A DNA stretch of 64,000 nt from Microbacterium sp. MYb66. GTDB taxonomy: Bacteria; Actinomycetota; Actinomycetes; Actinomycetales; Microbacteriaceae. Positions 7,797 to 15,848 of this stretch are shown in pieces; position 1 is the stretch's first letter, and each line of letters begins with the position of its first letter. The notes beneath the pieces are model-generated. The model ran no database searches and was not told where the DNA came from. It saw nothing but the letters and a program-made list of their open reading frames with translations. The stretch spans positions 22,048 to 86,047 of the forward strand of contig NZ_PCOV01000012.1 of NCBI RefSeq assembly GCF_002979435.1. The letters run 5' to 3'. Both the position numbers and the translations under genes were made by a program.

Positions 7797-7834
7797 GCTC
7801 CCCAGGCTACCGAGCAGTCTCTAGAGGCAGACGG

Positions 7835-8671
7835 TCACGTGGTCGCGCCTGTGTTGGCCCATTCCAGTGTCGACAGCTTCGACTCGATGGTCTTCAGGCC
7901 GATGTTCCCGCATCCGACCAGGGTGAGCCGGCGCAGCAGGGGGAGGTCGTTGACGGCGGCGATGCCGGTGATCTTCTTGCAGTACTGGATGTTCAGGATC
8001 TCGAGTCGCTGGAGAGCAGCCAGCTCCGAGATGTCACCGAGAGCGGTGAGATTCTTCAGCTGCAACGACTCCAACCGGGGGAGCGCGCTGATCCCGGTGA
8101 GGCTCGTCAGCGTGCGTCCGCCGATCAACCCGAGCCGGCGAAGCCCGACCGGTTCGACGAGGCGGAAGATCTCCTCGTCCGCGGGAACGTTCAACAGGTT
8201 CAATTCCTCCAGCGGCAGTTCGAGCGCCTGCCGCACATTGTTCAGAGATCTCTGCGGGTAGAGGGAGAGAGCCCGGAGCCTGGGGAAGTGCTCGTTCTTG
8301 AAGCGGAAGGGTTCGCCGACGTAGAGGGTCTTCAGGTTCGGCACCACCACATCCGGCCAGACCAGTGTCCGATCGCTGATGTGCACCGAGAGCTCTTCCA
8401 GACTCTCGGGGAGATCGCCCTGCCGCAGATCGGTGACGATGGTGGGGAGGACCCTCCCCGGACCGATGCTGAGGACCTTCAAGCTCGTCATCGCCGTGAT
8501 GATCTCCGGGAGACGGTCGATGGGCCCGTCGAGGGGAGACCACAGGTGCACATCGGTGATGCGCGACAGCTGCTCGGCGTCGTAGGGCTGGTCGTAGAAC
8601 ACGAGGTCCCTGTCCGGCACGTCGAACTGATCCTGGTGCGCACTGTGCAGCACCATGGTCCGCTTGCTCAT
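7835..8671 (-). CDS. Leucine-rich-repeat-like protein
   Basis: 278 residues of repeating LxxLxLxxN/C-type units, for example LKVLSIGPG, LEELSVHISD, LKTLYVG, LRALSLYPQ, LEELNLLNVP, LRRLGLIGG, LESLQLKNL, LEILNIQYCKK, LRRLTLVGCG. No signal peptide or membrane segment is seen, so it should be cytoplasmic. LRR solenoids usually bind proteins. An in-frame ATG at 8686 exists, but the one at 8671 is preceded by GAGG at the right spacing and is chosen. The gene ends 38 bp before the SUKH-like gene on the same strand and may share its transcript. The family is uncharacterised; a role in toxin immunity is only suggested by company. Confidence 0.7.
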   Translation of the reverse strand: MSKRTMVLHSAHQDQFDVPDRDLVFYDQPYDAEQLSRITDVHLWSPLDGPIDRLPEIITAMTSLKVLSIGPGRVLPTIVTDLRQGDLPESLEELSVHISDRTLVWPDVVVPNLKTLYVGEPFRFKNEHFPRLRALSLYPQRSLNNVRQALELPLEELNLLNVPADEEIFRLVEPVGLRRLGLIGGRTLTSLTGISALPRLESLQLKNLTALGDISELAALQRLEILNIQYCKKITGIAAVNDLPLLRRLTLVGCGNIGLKTIESKLSTLEWANTGATT

Positions 8672-8828
8672 GATGTCCTCATCCATTCACCGTGAGTCCG
8701 CGGGCTGTCGTCCCCGCCGCGCAACTCGGATCAACTGTGCGTGCTGTCGTCGTTCCTGCCGCGCCGGGCCGGTCCCGCAGCGCCTGCGCACGCTTCGCGC
8801 GCGTCCCGGTCGTCAGGATAATGGAGAA

Positions 8829-9515
8829 GTGACGTTGACTCAGGAGGTCGTGACCTACGACGGATTGCCGACCTCGGCGGGAGGTGCGCACTCGCTTCGC
8901 ACCAAGAATCCACGCACGGCCTACGAGACTGTGCAGGCTTTCCTCGATGCCGCCGGCGTGACCATCGGTGCCCCGGAGATGTCCTTCCAGCTCTGGGCCG
9001 GAGGGCCGCCCGACGAAACAGATCGTGTCGAAGCGTTCGCGGCAGCGCACCTCGGTGGACCGCAGAGCCGGCAGCGCACACACACCCAGTGGCGGGTTCG
9101 TTCAGATGACGTCGATGCCGCACTCGACGCTCTGAATGGTGCGGGCTCGGGAGCGGTGACCACCCACGGGCACCCGCTGGCCTCGCTGGTCTGGAACGCC
9201 CAGGTCGCTCTGGTCGACCCCGCGACAGGATCGCCGTATGAGGGGATCGATGCCGGTGCTTTCGGTGGGTTCGCCGTGGATGGCTACGGTCGCCTCCTGG
9301 GCGCGTCCGGAGTGCGTGCCGTGTTCGGCACGACAGCCTCCTCTCTCTCGCTCTGGCTCGGGTTCCCCGCCGACGACCGGTTGCACGATGCTGCCGCTCA
9401 CGTGCAGAAGCACCTGCCCTTCCGTCTGTCGGCGAAGCACTGGCGCCGGTGGCGTGCCACGAAGGATGGGCAGACCTACCGGGCGACCAAGATCACGCCA
9501 CCACTGGTGTCATGA
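8829..9515 (+). CDS. Unknown 228-residue protein with a decayed paralogue at 34459
   Basis: I do not recognise the family. The GTG at 8829 is preceded both by GGAGA and by GATAAT ending 6 nt before it, so it may be leaderless. The first residues are MTLTQEVVTYDGLPTSAGGA, then helices and a Gly-rich middle (GIDAGAFGGFAVDGYGRLLG), ending in a basic tail (KHWRRWRATKDGQTYR). No signal peptide or TM segment. It overlaps the next gene by ATGA. A truncated copy with the same promoter layout and the same first residues is found 25 kb away at 34459, which shows that this is a family that duplicates within the genome. Confidence 0.65.
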   Translation: MTLTQEVVTYDGLPTSAGGAHSLRTKNPRTAYETVQAFLDAAGVTIGAPEMSFQLWAGGPPDETDRVEAFAAAHLGGPQSRQRTHTQWRVRSDDVDAALDALNGAGSGAVTTHGHPLASLVWNAQVALVDPATGSPYEGIDAGAFGGFAVDGYGRLLGASGVRAVFGTTASSLSLWLGFPADDRLHDAAAHVQKHLPFRLSAKHWRRWRATKDGQTYRATKITPPLVS

Positions 9516-10090
9516 GCACGCGGTCGAAGCTTCACAGGCTCTGCGTCTTCATGACGCTCGCGGATGAAGCACAGTTCAGCGACGCAGTGCGAACGAGTCT
9601 TCCCGCGGTGAGGTTCGTCGACGCGACTCAACAACCCGAGACAGCCACCCCGACGTTTCGCTCCTCACTGAGCGAGTGCGCAGGCCCTCACGTCACCCTC
9701 GTGGACACGAGCATCATGTCCGAGAGCGTCTTCCAGCGTGACTATGTGGTGCGTCACCCGTCCGGTCAGGGGTGGGTGTACGCGATCGTCGGCGCCGGCC
9801 TCGCGAGCCTGGTGCGGTCACGTTCCGACGATGACGGTCTGCGCAACGGCGAGTTGCGGGCATCCGTGCCGGAAGGTGACAGCCGCACTGCCGAGTACAT
9901 CCGCGAACTGATGCGTGTGGTGCGCACCGGCGGGAGGGGCGTGTTCGCGATCGACCCGATGACGAAGAACGTGGCGCCTCGCGCGGAGAGGAATCTCGTC
10001 GCGTGGCCGGATGCCGCATCCCATTTCGGGGCGAAGGATGCTCCGCTGCTCACCAATGGCCCGACGGCCTGGTTCACGGTCGAGCGCTGA
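9512..10090 (+). CDS. Unknown 192-residue protein, coupled to the 8829 gene
   Basis: The ATG at 9512 forms an ATGA overlap with the stop of the preceding gene, so both are translated from one mRNA. The product is soluble. It contains HVTLVDTSIMSESVFQRDYV, a hydrophobic GWVYAIVGAGLASLV and a C-terminal WPDAASHFGAKDAPLLTNGP. I know no family with these features. The linkage to the 8829 product suggests a functional pair, such as an immunity or regulatory module, but nothing in the sequence proves it. Confidence 0.6.
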   Translation: MSTRSKLHRLCVFMTLADEAQFSDAVRTSLPAVRFVDATQQPETATPTFRSSLSECAGPHVTLVDTSIMSESVFQRDYVVRHPSGQGWVYAIVGAGLASLVRSRSDDDGLRNGELRASVPEGDSRTAEYIRELMRVVRTGGRGVFAIDPMTKNVAPRAERNLVAWPDAASHFGAKDAPLLTNGPTAWFTVER

Positions 10091-10111
10091 TGAGCTGACC
10101 GCGACGGAATC

Positions 10112-10432
10112 TCAGAAGCCGACGGCCGGCAGCGACCAATCGGCATCGGGCTCGACCATCCACTCGAACTCCTCTTCCTCGCCCTCCCGATACACGGAGT
10201 GAAACCGAGCGGTGAGGTTCTCCCCACGCCCCTGAAGGCCGTCGGCGAAGCCGGGAAGAACGGGTGGATAGATCAGCCAGAGGCCGAAGAGCCGTGCCCA
10301 GCCGGCATGTCGGATGAAAGCACGATACAACTCGGGAAACCCTGCTCCGTCCGGAAAACGGTACGAATCCAGCAGCTCCAGATCGACGTGTTCGAGAGTC
10401 GGGCGACCGTTCACCGACAACTCGTGAGGCAT
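10112..10432 (-). CDS. Short SUKH-like protein, probably truncated at the C-terminus
   Basis: 106 residues. The segment RLFGLWLIYPPVLPGFADGL, followed by QGRGENLTARFHSVYREGEE and FEWMVEPDADW, looks like the front part of an SMI1/KNR4-type immunity protein. Full-length SUKH proteins of this style are about 150-200 residues, and the usual end with a WD/ENG core is missing after PAVGF. The ATG at 10432 is 6 nt after TAGAAT (minus strand), indicating a leaderless start whose promoter reaches into the end of the oxidase gene. It may be a shortened pseudogene or a minimal member. Confidence 0.5.
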   Translation of the reverse strand: MPHELSVNGRPTLEHVDLELLDSYRFPDGAGFPELYRAFIRHAGWARLFGLWLIYPPVLPGFADGLQGRGENLTARFHSVYREGEEEEFEWMVEPDADWSLPAVGF

Positions 10433-10441
10433 GAGTCGATT

Positions 10442-11671
10442 CTAAGAGAAGGGTCCTGGTGGTGAGGCGTCGACGGCAATCGGGTCGGGCCCACCCGGTC
10501 CCAGCCGGAAGACGGGCACGAAGTCGGGATCGACGATCGCCGGACGTCGCAGGCTGAACGCGGAGATGTCGTGCTCCGTGCGGCCGACGGTCAGCAGATC
10601 GGCGAGGATCCGCCCCATCAGGCTCGCGAACTTTCCCGCGTGGCCGGCGCCGTTGAACACTGCGACATGGGGATGGCCGGGGACGGTGTCGAGTACGAAG
10701 TCCCGGTCGGCGGGCATGTCGTACACACAGGTCTTGCTCATCAGCAGCGGACCGGCGGCGGCCGGAAGGTGGGTGCGGAGGAAGCCGTGGAGCAGCAGCG
10801 GCTCCGTGTCGTCCGGGATGAACGCTCGCTCCGACGACGAGATGAAGCGGCCGCGCATGTCCCGTGCGATCTTGATCGCCGCTTCGCCGTAGACGGGGAA
10901 CCCGTAGTGCACCTCGTCGGCGTGATGGATCCAGATGGGGAACCTGTCCGGAGTGAAGTCCGCCAGGTTCGATGAGGAGAAGTATCCGACCTGCTCCTGA
11001 CTCAGGGTGAGATCGAAGGAGAGCCCGAGGTCGGGCATGAGGTCGCCCAGCCACGAGCCGGCGGCGACGACGAGGTGGCCGCCGTCGAACGAGCCCTCCG
11101 GAGTCGTGACCGTGACCCCTTCAGAGGTCACCCGAACACCGGTCACGACCACTCCCGATCGGAACTCGACCCCGGCGGCCCGGGCGAGCGACACATGAGC
11201 GGACACCGACCGGCGGATGTCGAGAATGCCACCATCCGCCTGATGGATCCCGATCGTGTCGTCCGTCACTTTCCACTGCGGGTACTGGGCGCGGATGTCG
11301 TCGATCGTCAGCTCGTCGTAGCGGATGCCTGCGGCATCCATCGCCTGACGGTACCCGTCGATCTCCGCGGCACCGGGGCTCCCCGCGGCCGCGAGGTCGA
11401 TCCCGCCGGTCTTCGTGTAGACCTGCAGGCCCGAGCGCTCCTCGACGTGGGCCCAGGCGGCGAACATCGCATCCGTGAGCCTGGTGTACTCCTCGCGATG
11501 GTAGGCGCGGCGGATGATGCGGGAGTGGTCACCGGAGGAGCCGAAGGCATGGCCGAGTTCGAACTGCTCGAGCACGAGAACGCGCTCGGCGCCAGCCTGT
11601 GTCAGCCAGTAGGCGGCCGCGGATCCGATGGCTCCGGCGCCGATGACGATGTGAGAGTATCCCCGGGTCAT
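10442..11671 (-). CDS. Sarcosine / N-methyl-L-tryptophan oxidase family flavoenzyme
   Basis: 409 residues of the monomeric sarcosine oxidase (MSOX/SolA) family, which oxidatively demethylates secondary amines with O2, giving formaldehyde, an amine and H2O2. Seen: the FAD fold VIGAGAIGSAAAYWLTQAGA (residues 9-28), the HSR motif GDHSRIIRRAYHR, and a cysteine at residue 315 (SKTCVYDMPADRDFVLD), the position that carries covalent FAD in Bacillus MSOX. The C-terminal GAGHAGKFASLMGRILADLL is also typical. The start overlaps the stop of the TetR gene (ATGA), so regulator and oxidase form one operon. The true substrate may be any N-methyl amine or cyclic imino acid. Confidence 0.85.
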   Translation of the reverse strand: MTRGYSHIVIGAGAIGSAAAYWLTQAGAERVLVLEQFELGHAFGSSGDHSRIIRRAYHREEYTRLTDAMFAAWAHVEERSGLQVYTKTGGIDLAAAGSPGAAEIDGYRQAMDAAGIRYDELTIDDIRAQYPQWKVTDDTIGIHQADGGILDIRRSVSAHVSLARAAGVEFRSGVVVTGVRVTSEGVTVTTPEGSFDGGHLVVAAGSWLGDLMPDLGLSFDLTLSQEQVGYFSSSNLADFTPDRFPIWIHHADEVHYGFPVYGEAAIKIARDMRGRFISSSERAFIPDDTEPLLLHGFLRTHLPAAAGPLLMSKTCVYDMPADRDFVLDTVPGHPHVAVFNGAGHAGKFASLMGRILADLLTVGRTEHDISAFSLRRPAIVDPDFVPVFRLGPGGPDPIAVDASPPGPFS

Positions 11672-12234
11672 ACTGTCGACTCCTTCGTGAACGATGCGAT
11701 GAAACGGTCTGCGGCGGCATCCACCTCCGCCGAGGGGCTGAGCAGTCGCTGCAGCAGCAGTCCGCGCATGCCGGCGACCGCGACGAGGCTCGACTGTGCG
11801 GCATCCGTCGCCGTGAATCCGTCGCGACGGGCAGCTGCCTCGAGGAGACGCGTCAGATCGTCGAGATCGGCCACGAACTCGTCGTAGGCGCCGCGCTCAT
11901 ACACGGCCAGGCCGATCAGGTGGAAGAAGGCGCGGGTTCGCTCCTCCTGTGCCGTGCTGGAGTAGAAGTCCCAGATCGACCGGAACAGCTCGATGAATCC
12001 GAGACCCTCGCTCGTCGCCGCGATCATGAGATTGTCGCGGCGTCGCGCCTCGGAGAGCACGGCACTGAGCAGACCCGGCCGCGAACCGAAGTGATAGGTC
12101 AGCAGCGTGTGGTGCACACCGAGTCGCTCGGCCACCTGCCGCATCGACAGGTTCGGGCTGGGGCCGTTCTCGCCGAACTCATCGAACAGCGCCTGAAGGA
12201 GCCGCGCCCTTCCTTCGCCCACCGGTGCTCGCAT
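11668..12234 (-). CDS. TetR family regulator of the oxidase/amidohydrolase region
   Basis: 188 residues with an N-terminal HTH (MRQVAERLGVHHTLLTYHFG, about residues 31-50) in a group where the usual Y-x-H-F reads TYHFG. The rest is a helical ligand domain. The ATG at 12234 is supported by GGAGG five bases upstream; open reading frame further upstream crosses the divergent promoter and is not used. It lies first in a two-gene operon with the sarcosine oxidase-like gene and divergently from the amidohydrolase gene. Two copies of a 15-bp motif lie between them, the expected binding sites. Confidence 0.85.
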   Translation of the reverse strand: MRAPVGEGRARLLQALFDEFGENGPSPNLSMRQVAERLGVHHTLLTYHFGSRPGLLSAVLSEARRRDNLMIAATSEGLGFIELFRSIWDFYSSTAQEERTRAFFHLIGLAVYERGAYDEFVADLDDLTRLLEAAARRDGFTATDAAQSSLVAVAGMRGLLLQRLLSPSAEVDAAADRFIASFTKESTV

Positions 12235-12252
12235 GTTGCCTCCGTTGACTTC

Positions 12253-12301
12253 TTCACCACTGTTGAGTACGTTAGCGCACAACCAATTCACCACTGTTGA
12301 G
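12253..12301. promoter_or_regulatory. Two copies of a 15-bp operator-like repeat between divergent operons
   Basis: TTCACCACTGTTGAG occurs identically at 12253-12267 and 12287-12301, 34 bp apart (a little over three helical turns). The core CACCACTGTTG is an imperfect inverted repeat (8 of 10 positions around a central base). Location between the TetR gene and the amidohydrolase gene makes these the likely operators controlling both directions. Confidence 0.75.
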
Positions 12302-12328
12302 GACGCAGTCGTTCTCGGAAGAGGCGTC

Positions 12329-13555
12329 ATGACCGAGATCTGGTTCGCAGGCGGCATCATCGCCGATGGATCCGGAACCGAGCCGTCGCCCGCGGACCTC
12401 TGTGTGGAGGACGGCACCATCACCCGGATCGGAACGGCTCCGGCGGGAGCTGCGACCGTCGACCTCGACGGCATGCTGGTCACGCCCGGCCTGATCGACG
12501 CCCATGTGCACCTCGGACTCTCGAGCCCGATCCGCGCGCAGTTCGGCTTCCAGCTCTCGACCGCGGAGATCGCCGCCGACATCTTCACCACCGCGAGTCG
12601 CACGCTCGACGCGGGGTTCACCACGGTGCGCGACACCGGCGGCGTCGACGGGGGAGTGGTCGACGTCATCGCGACGGGCAAGGTGCGGGGCCCGCGGGTG
12701 CTGTCGTGCGGACCCGTGCAATGCCAGACCGGCGGACACGGCTACTACGGCGCCGCGTGGGAGCCGACCGAGCTGTGGGAGACGCACCACATCCCCGGCC
12801 TCACGGCCCTGTCCCTCATGTCGGGCAACGCCGACGAACTGCGGCGCAACGTCCGGGAGTCTTTCCGCCGCGGCGCGACCTTCCTCAAGCTGTGCGTCAC
12901 CGGCGGTGTCGTCGGCGGCCACGACCGCCTCGACGACACCCAGTTCACGACGGCCGAGATCGCGGTCGCGGTGGAGGAGGCCGCGGCGCGCGGCACCTAT
13001 GTGACCGTGCATGCGCACAACAACGCCGGCATCCGCAACGCGGTGCAGGCGGGTGTGCGCTGCGTGGAGCACGGCACGGACATCGACGAGCCGACCGCGC
13101 AGCTGATGCGGGAGCACGATGTGGCGCTCGTCCCCACCTTCGCGGTCGTCGAGCAGATCATGGACCCCGGGAGCCTCGACGTGGATCCATCGACGCGTGA
13201 CCGCCTGGCCGGCGCCCGTCACCGCATGGCGACCGCGCTCGGGATCGCTCGCGAGGCGGGAGTGCGGATCGGGCTCGGATCCGACCTCCTCGGACCGGAG
13301 CAGTACCGCCGCGGTGAGGAGTTGCGACTGCGCGCCGAGCTGGAGTCGCCCATGCAGGCACTCGTCTCGGCCACCCGCGTCAACGCTGACATCCTCGGCA
13401 TCGGTGACGTCGTCGGGATGCTCCGCGTGGGGATGGCCGCCGACATGGTCTCCTGGCAGCGGAACCCGCTCGACGATCCCCGCGTCTTCGCGGATCCGGA
13501 CATGGCCGCCTTCGTCGTGAAGGCCGGCCGCATCATGAAGGGAGACACCCAGTGA
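12329..13555 (+). CDS. Metal-dependent amidohydrolase
   Basis: 408 residues of the amidohydrolase superfamily (imidazolonepropionase/prolidase-like branch). Metal ligands are visible: HVH in LIDAHVHLGL (residues 59-61), a lysine in FLKLCVTGG (likely the carbamylated bridge), histidines in VTVHAHNNAG and CVEHGTD, and the aspartate of IGLGSDLLG near residue 317. Such enzymes hydrolyse amide, imide or peptide-like bonds in the cytoplasm. The ATG at 12329 has GGAAGAGG upstream. It starts a three-gene operon with an esterase and a GlcD-type oxidase (GTGA and 17-bp overlaps), implying stepwise breakdown of one compound. Confidence 0.85.
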   Translation: MTEIWFAGGIIADGSGTEPSPADLCVEDGTITRIGTAPAGAATVDLDGMLVTPGLIDAHVHLGLSSPIRAQFGFQLSTAEIAADIFTTASRTLDAGFTTVRDTGGVDGGVVDVIATGKVRGPRVLSCGPVQCQTGGHGYYGAAWEPTELWETHHIPGLTALSLMSGNADELRRNVRESFRRGATFLKLCVTGGVVGGHDRLDDTQFTTAEIAVAVEEAAARGTYVTVHAHNNAGIRNAVQAGVRCVEHGTDIDEPTAQLMREHDVALVPTFAVVEQIMDPGSLDVDPSTRDRLAGARHRMATALGIAREAGVRIGLGSDLLGPEQYRRGEELRLRAELESPMQALVSATRVNADILGIGDVVGMLRVGMAADMVSWQRNPLDDPRVFADPDMAAFVVKAGRIMKGDTQ

Positions 13556-14454
13556 GCGCGATGCTGAACGGCTGCTTGGCCGACACGGAGTACCTCGAGG
13601 TCACGGCACGGTCGGGACATCGCTACGGGGTCTGGGTGACGACGCCCCCGGGCTATGCGGAGTCCACCGATTCCCTGCCCCTGATCTATGTGGTGGACGG
13701 CAACTGGGCAGTCGGCTTCACCGCCCCGCTCATCGTCACGCAGGCGGACCCCTACCTCACGGTGGCCCCGTACATCCAGGTCAGCGTCGGCTACGCCGGC
13801 GAGGAGGCCGCGCAATGGGCACAGCTCCGCAATCGCGATCTCGTGCCGCCGGGGGAACCCGTCGGCGAGGAGATGCGGCGGACGCTCGCGGCCGCCCGCG
13901 ATTCCGGGGCGATGACCCCCGAGCACATGGACGCGTACCTCGCGCAGCTGACCGACACCCACGCCGACGTCTTCCTCTCGTTCCTGACGGAGGAGCTTCA
14001 CCCCCTCCTGCAGTCGAAGGTCCGCGTCAGCGAATCCGGTCACGGCCTCTTCGGCTACTCCTACGGTGGCCTCTTCGCGCTGTACGCGTGGCTGCGTGAG
14101 ACGTCTCCGTTCGCGACTTTCGGCGCCGGCAGCCCGGGTGTCGCGGCCACGGACAGCCAGGTGTTCCCCCTGATCGCCGCGCTGCCGGAGCACGGCTCGG
14201 TGTCGTCCGCTCAGCGGCTGCACGTCACGCTGAACGAAGCCGAGCTGTTCGGGGCGATTCCGATCTATCGCGAGATCGGCCGGAACCTCCTCACCGTCCT
14301 GGAGGACCTGCATGCCCAGGGACGCTCGGGAGAGGTCTCGAAGGCGATGCTTCACGAGACCCACCTCACCGGGCTGCAGGCCTCGTTCCTGAGCTACCTG
14401 AAGACCTGCCACACGCGCTCGGAGTCCGTCCCGGGCGATGACGATCGTGAGTGA
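13552..14454 (+). CDS. Alpha/beta hydrolase, esterase D / IroE-like
   Basis: 300 residues. The nucleophile elbow GLFGYSYGGLFALYAW (serine at about residue 168) and the PLIYVVDGNWAV strand are those of the putative-esterase family (IroE, esterase D, siderophore esterases). The histidine is probably in AMLHETHLTGLQ near the end. No signal peptide is present, so it acts in the cytoplasm. The GTG start at 13552 overlaps the amidohydrolase stop (GTGA) and has GGGAG upstream. It probably cleaves an ester in the same pathway as the amidohydrolase; the substrate is not evident. Confidence 0.8.
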   Translation: MSAMLNGCLADTEYLEVTARSGHRYGVWVTTPPGYAESTDSLPLIYVVDGNWAVGFTAPLIVTQADPYLTVAPYIQVSVGYAGEEAAQWAQLRNRDLVPPGEPVGEEMRRTLAAARDSGAMTPEHMDAYLAQLTDTHADVFLSFLTEELHPLLQSKVRVSESGHGLFGYSYGGLFALYAWLRETSPFATFGAGSPGVAATDSQVFPLIAALPEHGSVSSAQRLHVTLNEAELFGAIPIYREIGRNLLTVLEDLHAQGRSGEVSKAMLHETHLTGLQASFLSYLKTCHTRSESVPGDDDRE

Positions 14455-15826
14455 GTCCGCCCTCCTCGCCGACCTCGCCGCTGTGCTGCCCGCCGACCGT
14501 CTCACGACGGACCCGGACGTGCTCGAGGGCTACGCGCACGATGACGCCGAGTGGGCGCAGTGGTGGCTGCCGGCCTGCCTCGTGCGACCGCGCACTGCCG
14601 AAGAGGTGCAGGCCGTGGTCCGCGCATGCCTGCGCCATGACACGGCGGTCGTCGCCCGAGGAGCGGGCACCGGACTCTCCGGCGGCGCCAACGCGCTCCC
14701 CGGTTGCGTCGTGATCTCACTGGAGCGGATGGACGCCGTGCTCGAGGTGGACGAGCTCGAGCGACTCGCCGTCGTGCAGCCCGGGGTGGTCAACGACGAC
14801 CTCCGCGCGCGCGTCGCCGAGAACGGCCTCTGGTATCCGCCCGATCCGGCCAGCTCGCCCTGGTCGACCATCGGCGGCAATGCCGGGACGAACGCCGGCG
14901 GGGTCTGCTGTGTGAAGTACGGCGTCACCCGCGACTACGTGCTCGGGATGCAGGTCGTGACCGGCACGGGGGACCTGGTTCGGCTGGGACGCCGCACCGC
15001 GAAAGGCGTCGCGGGATTCGACCTCACGAGTCTCCTCGTCGGCTCCGAGGGCACACTCGGCATCATCACCGAGATCACGGTGCGGCTCCGGCCGATGCGT
15101 CCGCCCGAGCAGACCATCGCAGGGTTCTTCGATTCGCTCACCGACGCGGGGAGGGCCGTGCGCGAGGTCGCAGCGGCCGGGCTCACGCCGTCGGCGCTCG
15201 AGCTGATCGACCGCAACTGCCTGCGGGCCGTCGACGACTGGAAGAACATGGGGCTCTCGGCTGACGCCGCGGTCGTCCTGCTCGGACGCGTGGACACCCC
15301 GGGCGCCGCTGGTGAGGAAGAGGCGGCGGCACTGCTGGCCGCCTTCGAGCGCGGCGGCGCCACGTGGGCCGACCGGAGCACGGACGAGGCCGAAGGGGAG
15401 GCGCTCTTCGCCGCCCGACGTCTGGCCTACCCGGCCCTCGAGCGGCTCGGGCCCGTGCTGACCGAGGACGTGTGCGTGCCGAAGGGCGCCGTCCCGGAGA
15501 TGCTCGGCCGCATCGAGACCATCGGGCGTGCGAACGACGTGCTCATCGCCAACATCGCGCATGCGGGCGACGGCAACCTGCATCCGCTCCTCGTCGTCCC
15601 CGCCGGTGACGACGAGGCTCGCGTTCGCGCGGAGAAGGCGTTCGCCGAGATCATCGATGCCGCCCTCGCCCTCGGGGGCACGGTCACAGGCGAGCACGGC
15701 GTGGGCCTTCTCAAGCGCGAAGGCCTCGTGTCCGAGCTCTCTCCGGCCGTCCTCGACATGCATCGCGCGATCAAGGCCGCCCTCGACCCCGCCGGAATCC
15801 TCAACCCCGGCAAGGTCATCGGCTGA
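14438..15826 (+). CDS. FAD-linked oxidase, GlcD/D-lactate dehydrogenase type
   Basis: 462 residues matching the glycolate oxidase subunit GlcD and D-2-hydroxyacid dehydrogenases. The FAD-binding PCMH domain shows VVARGAGTGLSGGANALPG near residues 70-88 and STIGGNAGTNAGGVCCVKYG. The C-terminal FAD-oxidase domain ends with TGEHGVGLLKREGL and the closing DPAGILNPGKVIG. It would oxidise a 2-hydroxy acid to a 2-oxo acid. It overlaps the esterase by 17 bp, so the operon order amidohydrolase-esterase-oxidase suggests that hydrolysis releases a hydroxy acid that this enzyme oxidises. Which acid is unknown. Confidence 0.85.
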   Translation: MTIVSESALLADLAAVLPADRLTTDPDVLEGYAHDDAEWAQWWLPACLVRPRTAEEVQAVVRACLRHDTAVVARGAGTGLSGGANALPGCVVISLERMDAVLEVDELERLAVVQPGVVNDDLRARVAENGLWYPPDPASSPWSTIGGNAGTNAGGVCCVKYGVTRDYVLGMQVVTGTGDLVRLGRRTAKGVAGFDLTSLLVGSEGTLGIITEITVRLRPMRPPEQTIAGFFDSLTDAGRAVREVAAAGLTPSALELIDRNCLRAVDDWKNMGLSADAAVVLLGRVDTPGAAGEEEAAALLAAFERGGATWADRSTDEAEGEALFAARRLAYPALERLGPVLTEDVCVPKGAVPEMLGRIETIGRANDVLIANIAHAGDGNLHPLLVVPAGDDEARVRAEKAFAEIIDAALALGGTVTGEHGVGLLKREGLVSELSPAVLDMHRAIKAALDPAGILNPGKVIG

Positions 15827-15848
15827 CGTCGGAAGTCGGTGTGCCCGG

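Noticed and set aside
12233..12328. Longer amidohydrolase start at 12233
   Set aside because: It would run through both operator repeats and the divergent promoter; the ATG at 12329 has its own ribosome site.
15827..15848. Terminator between the oxidase and the LacI gene
   Set aside because: The 22 bp between these convergent genes hold no convincing inverted repeat.
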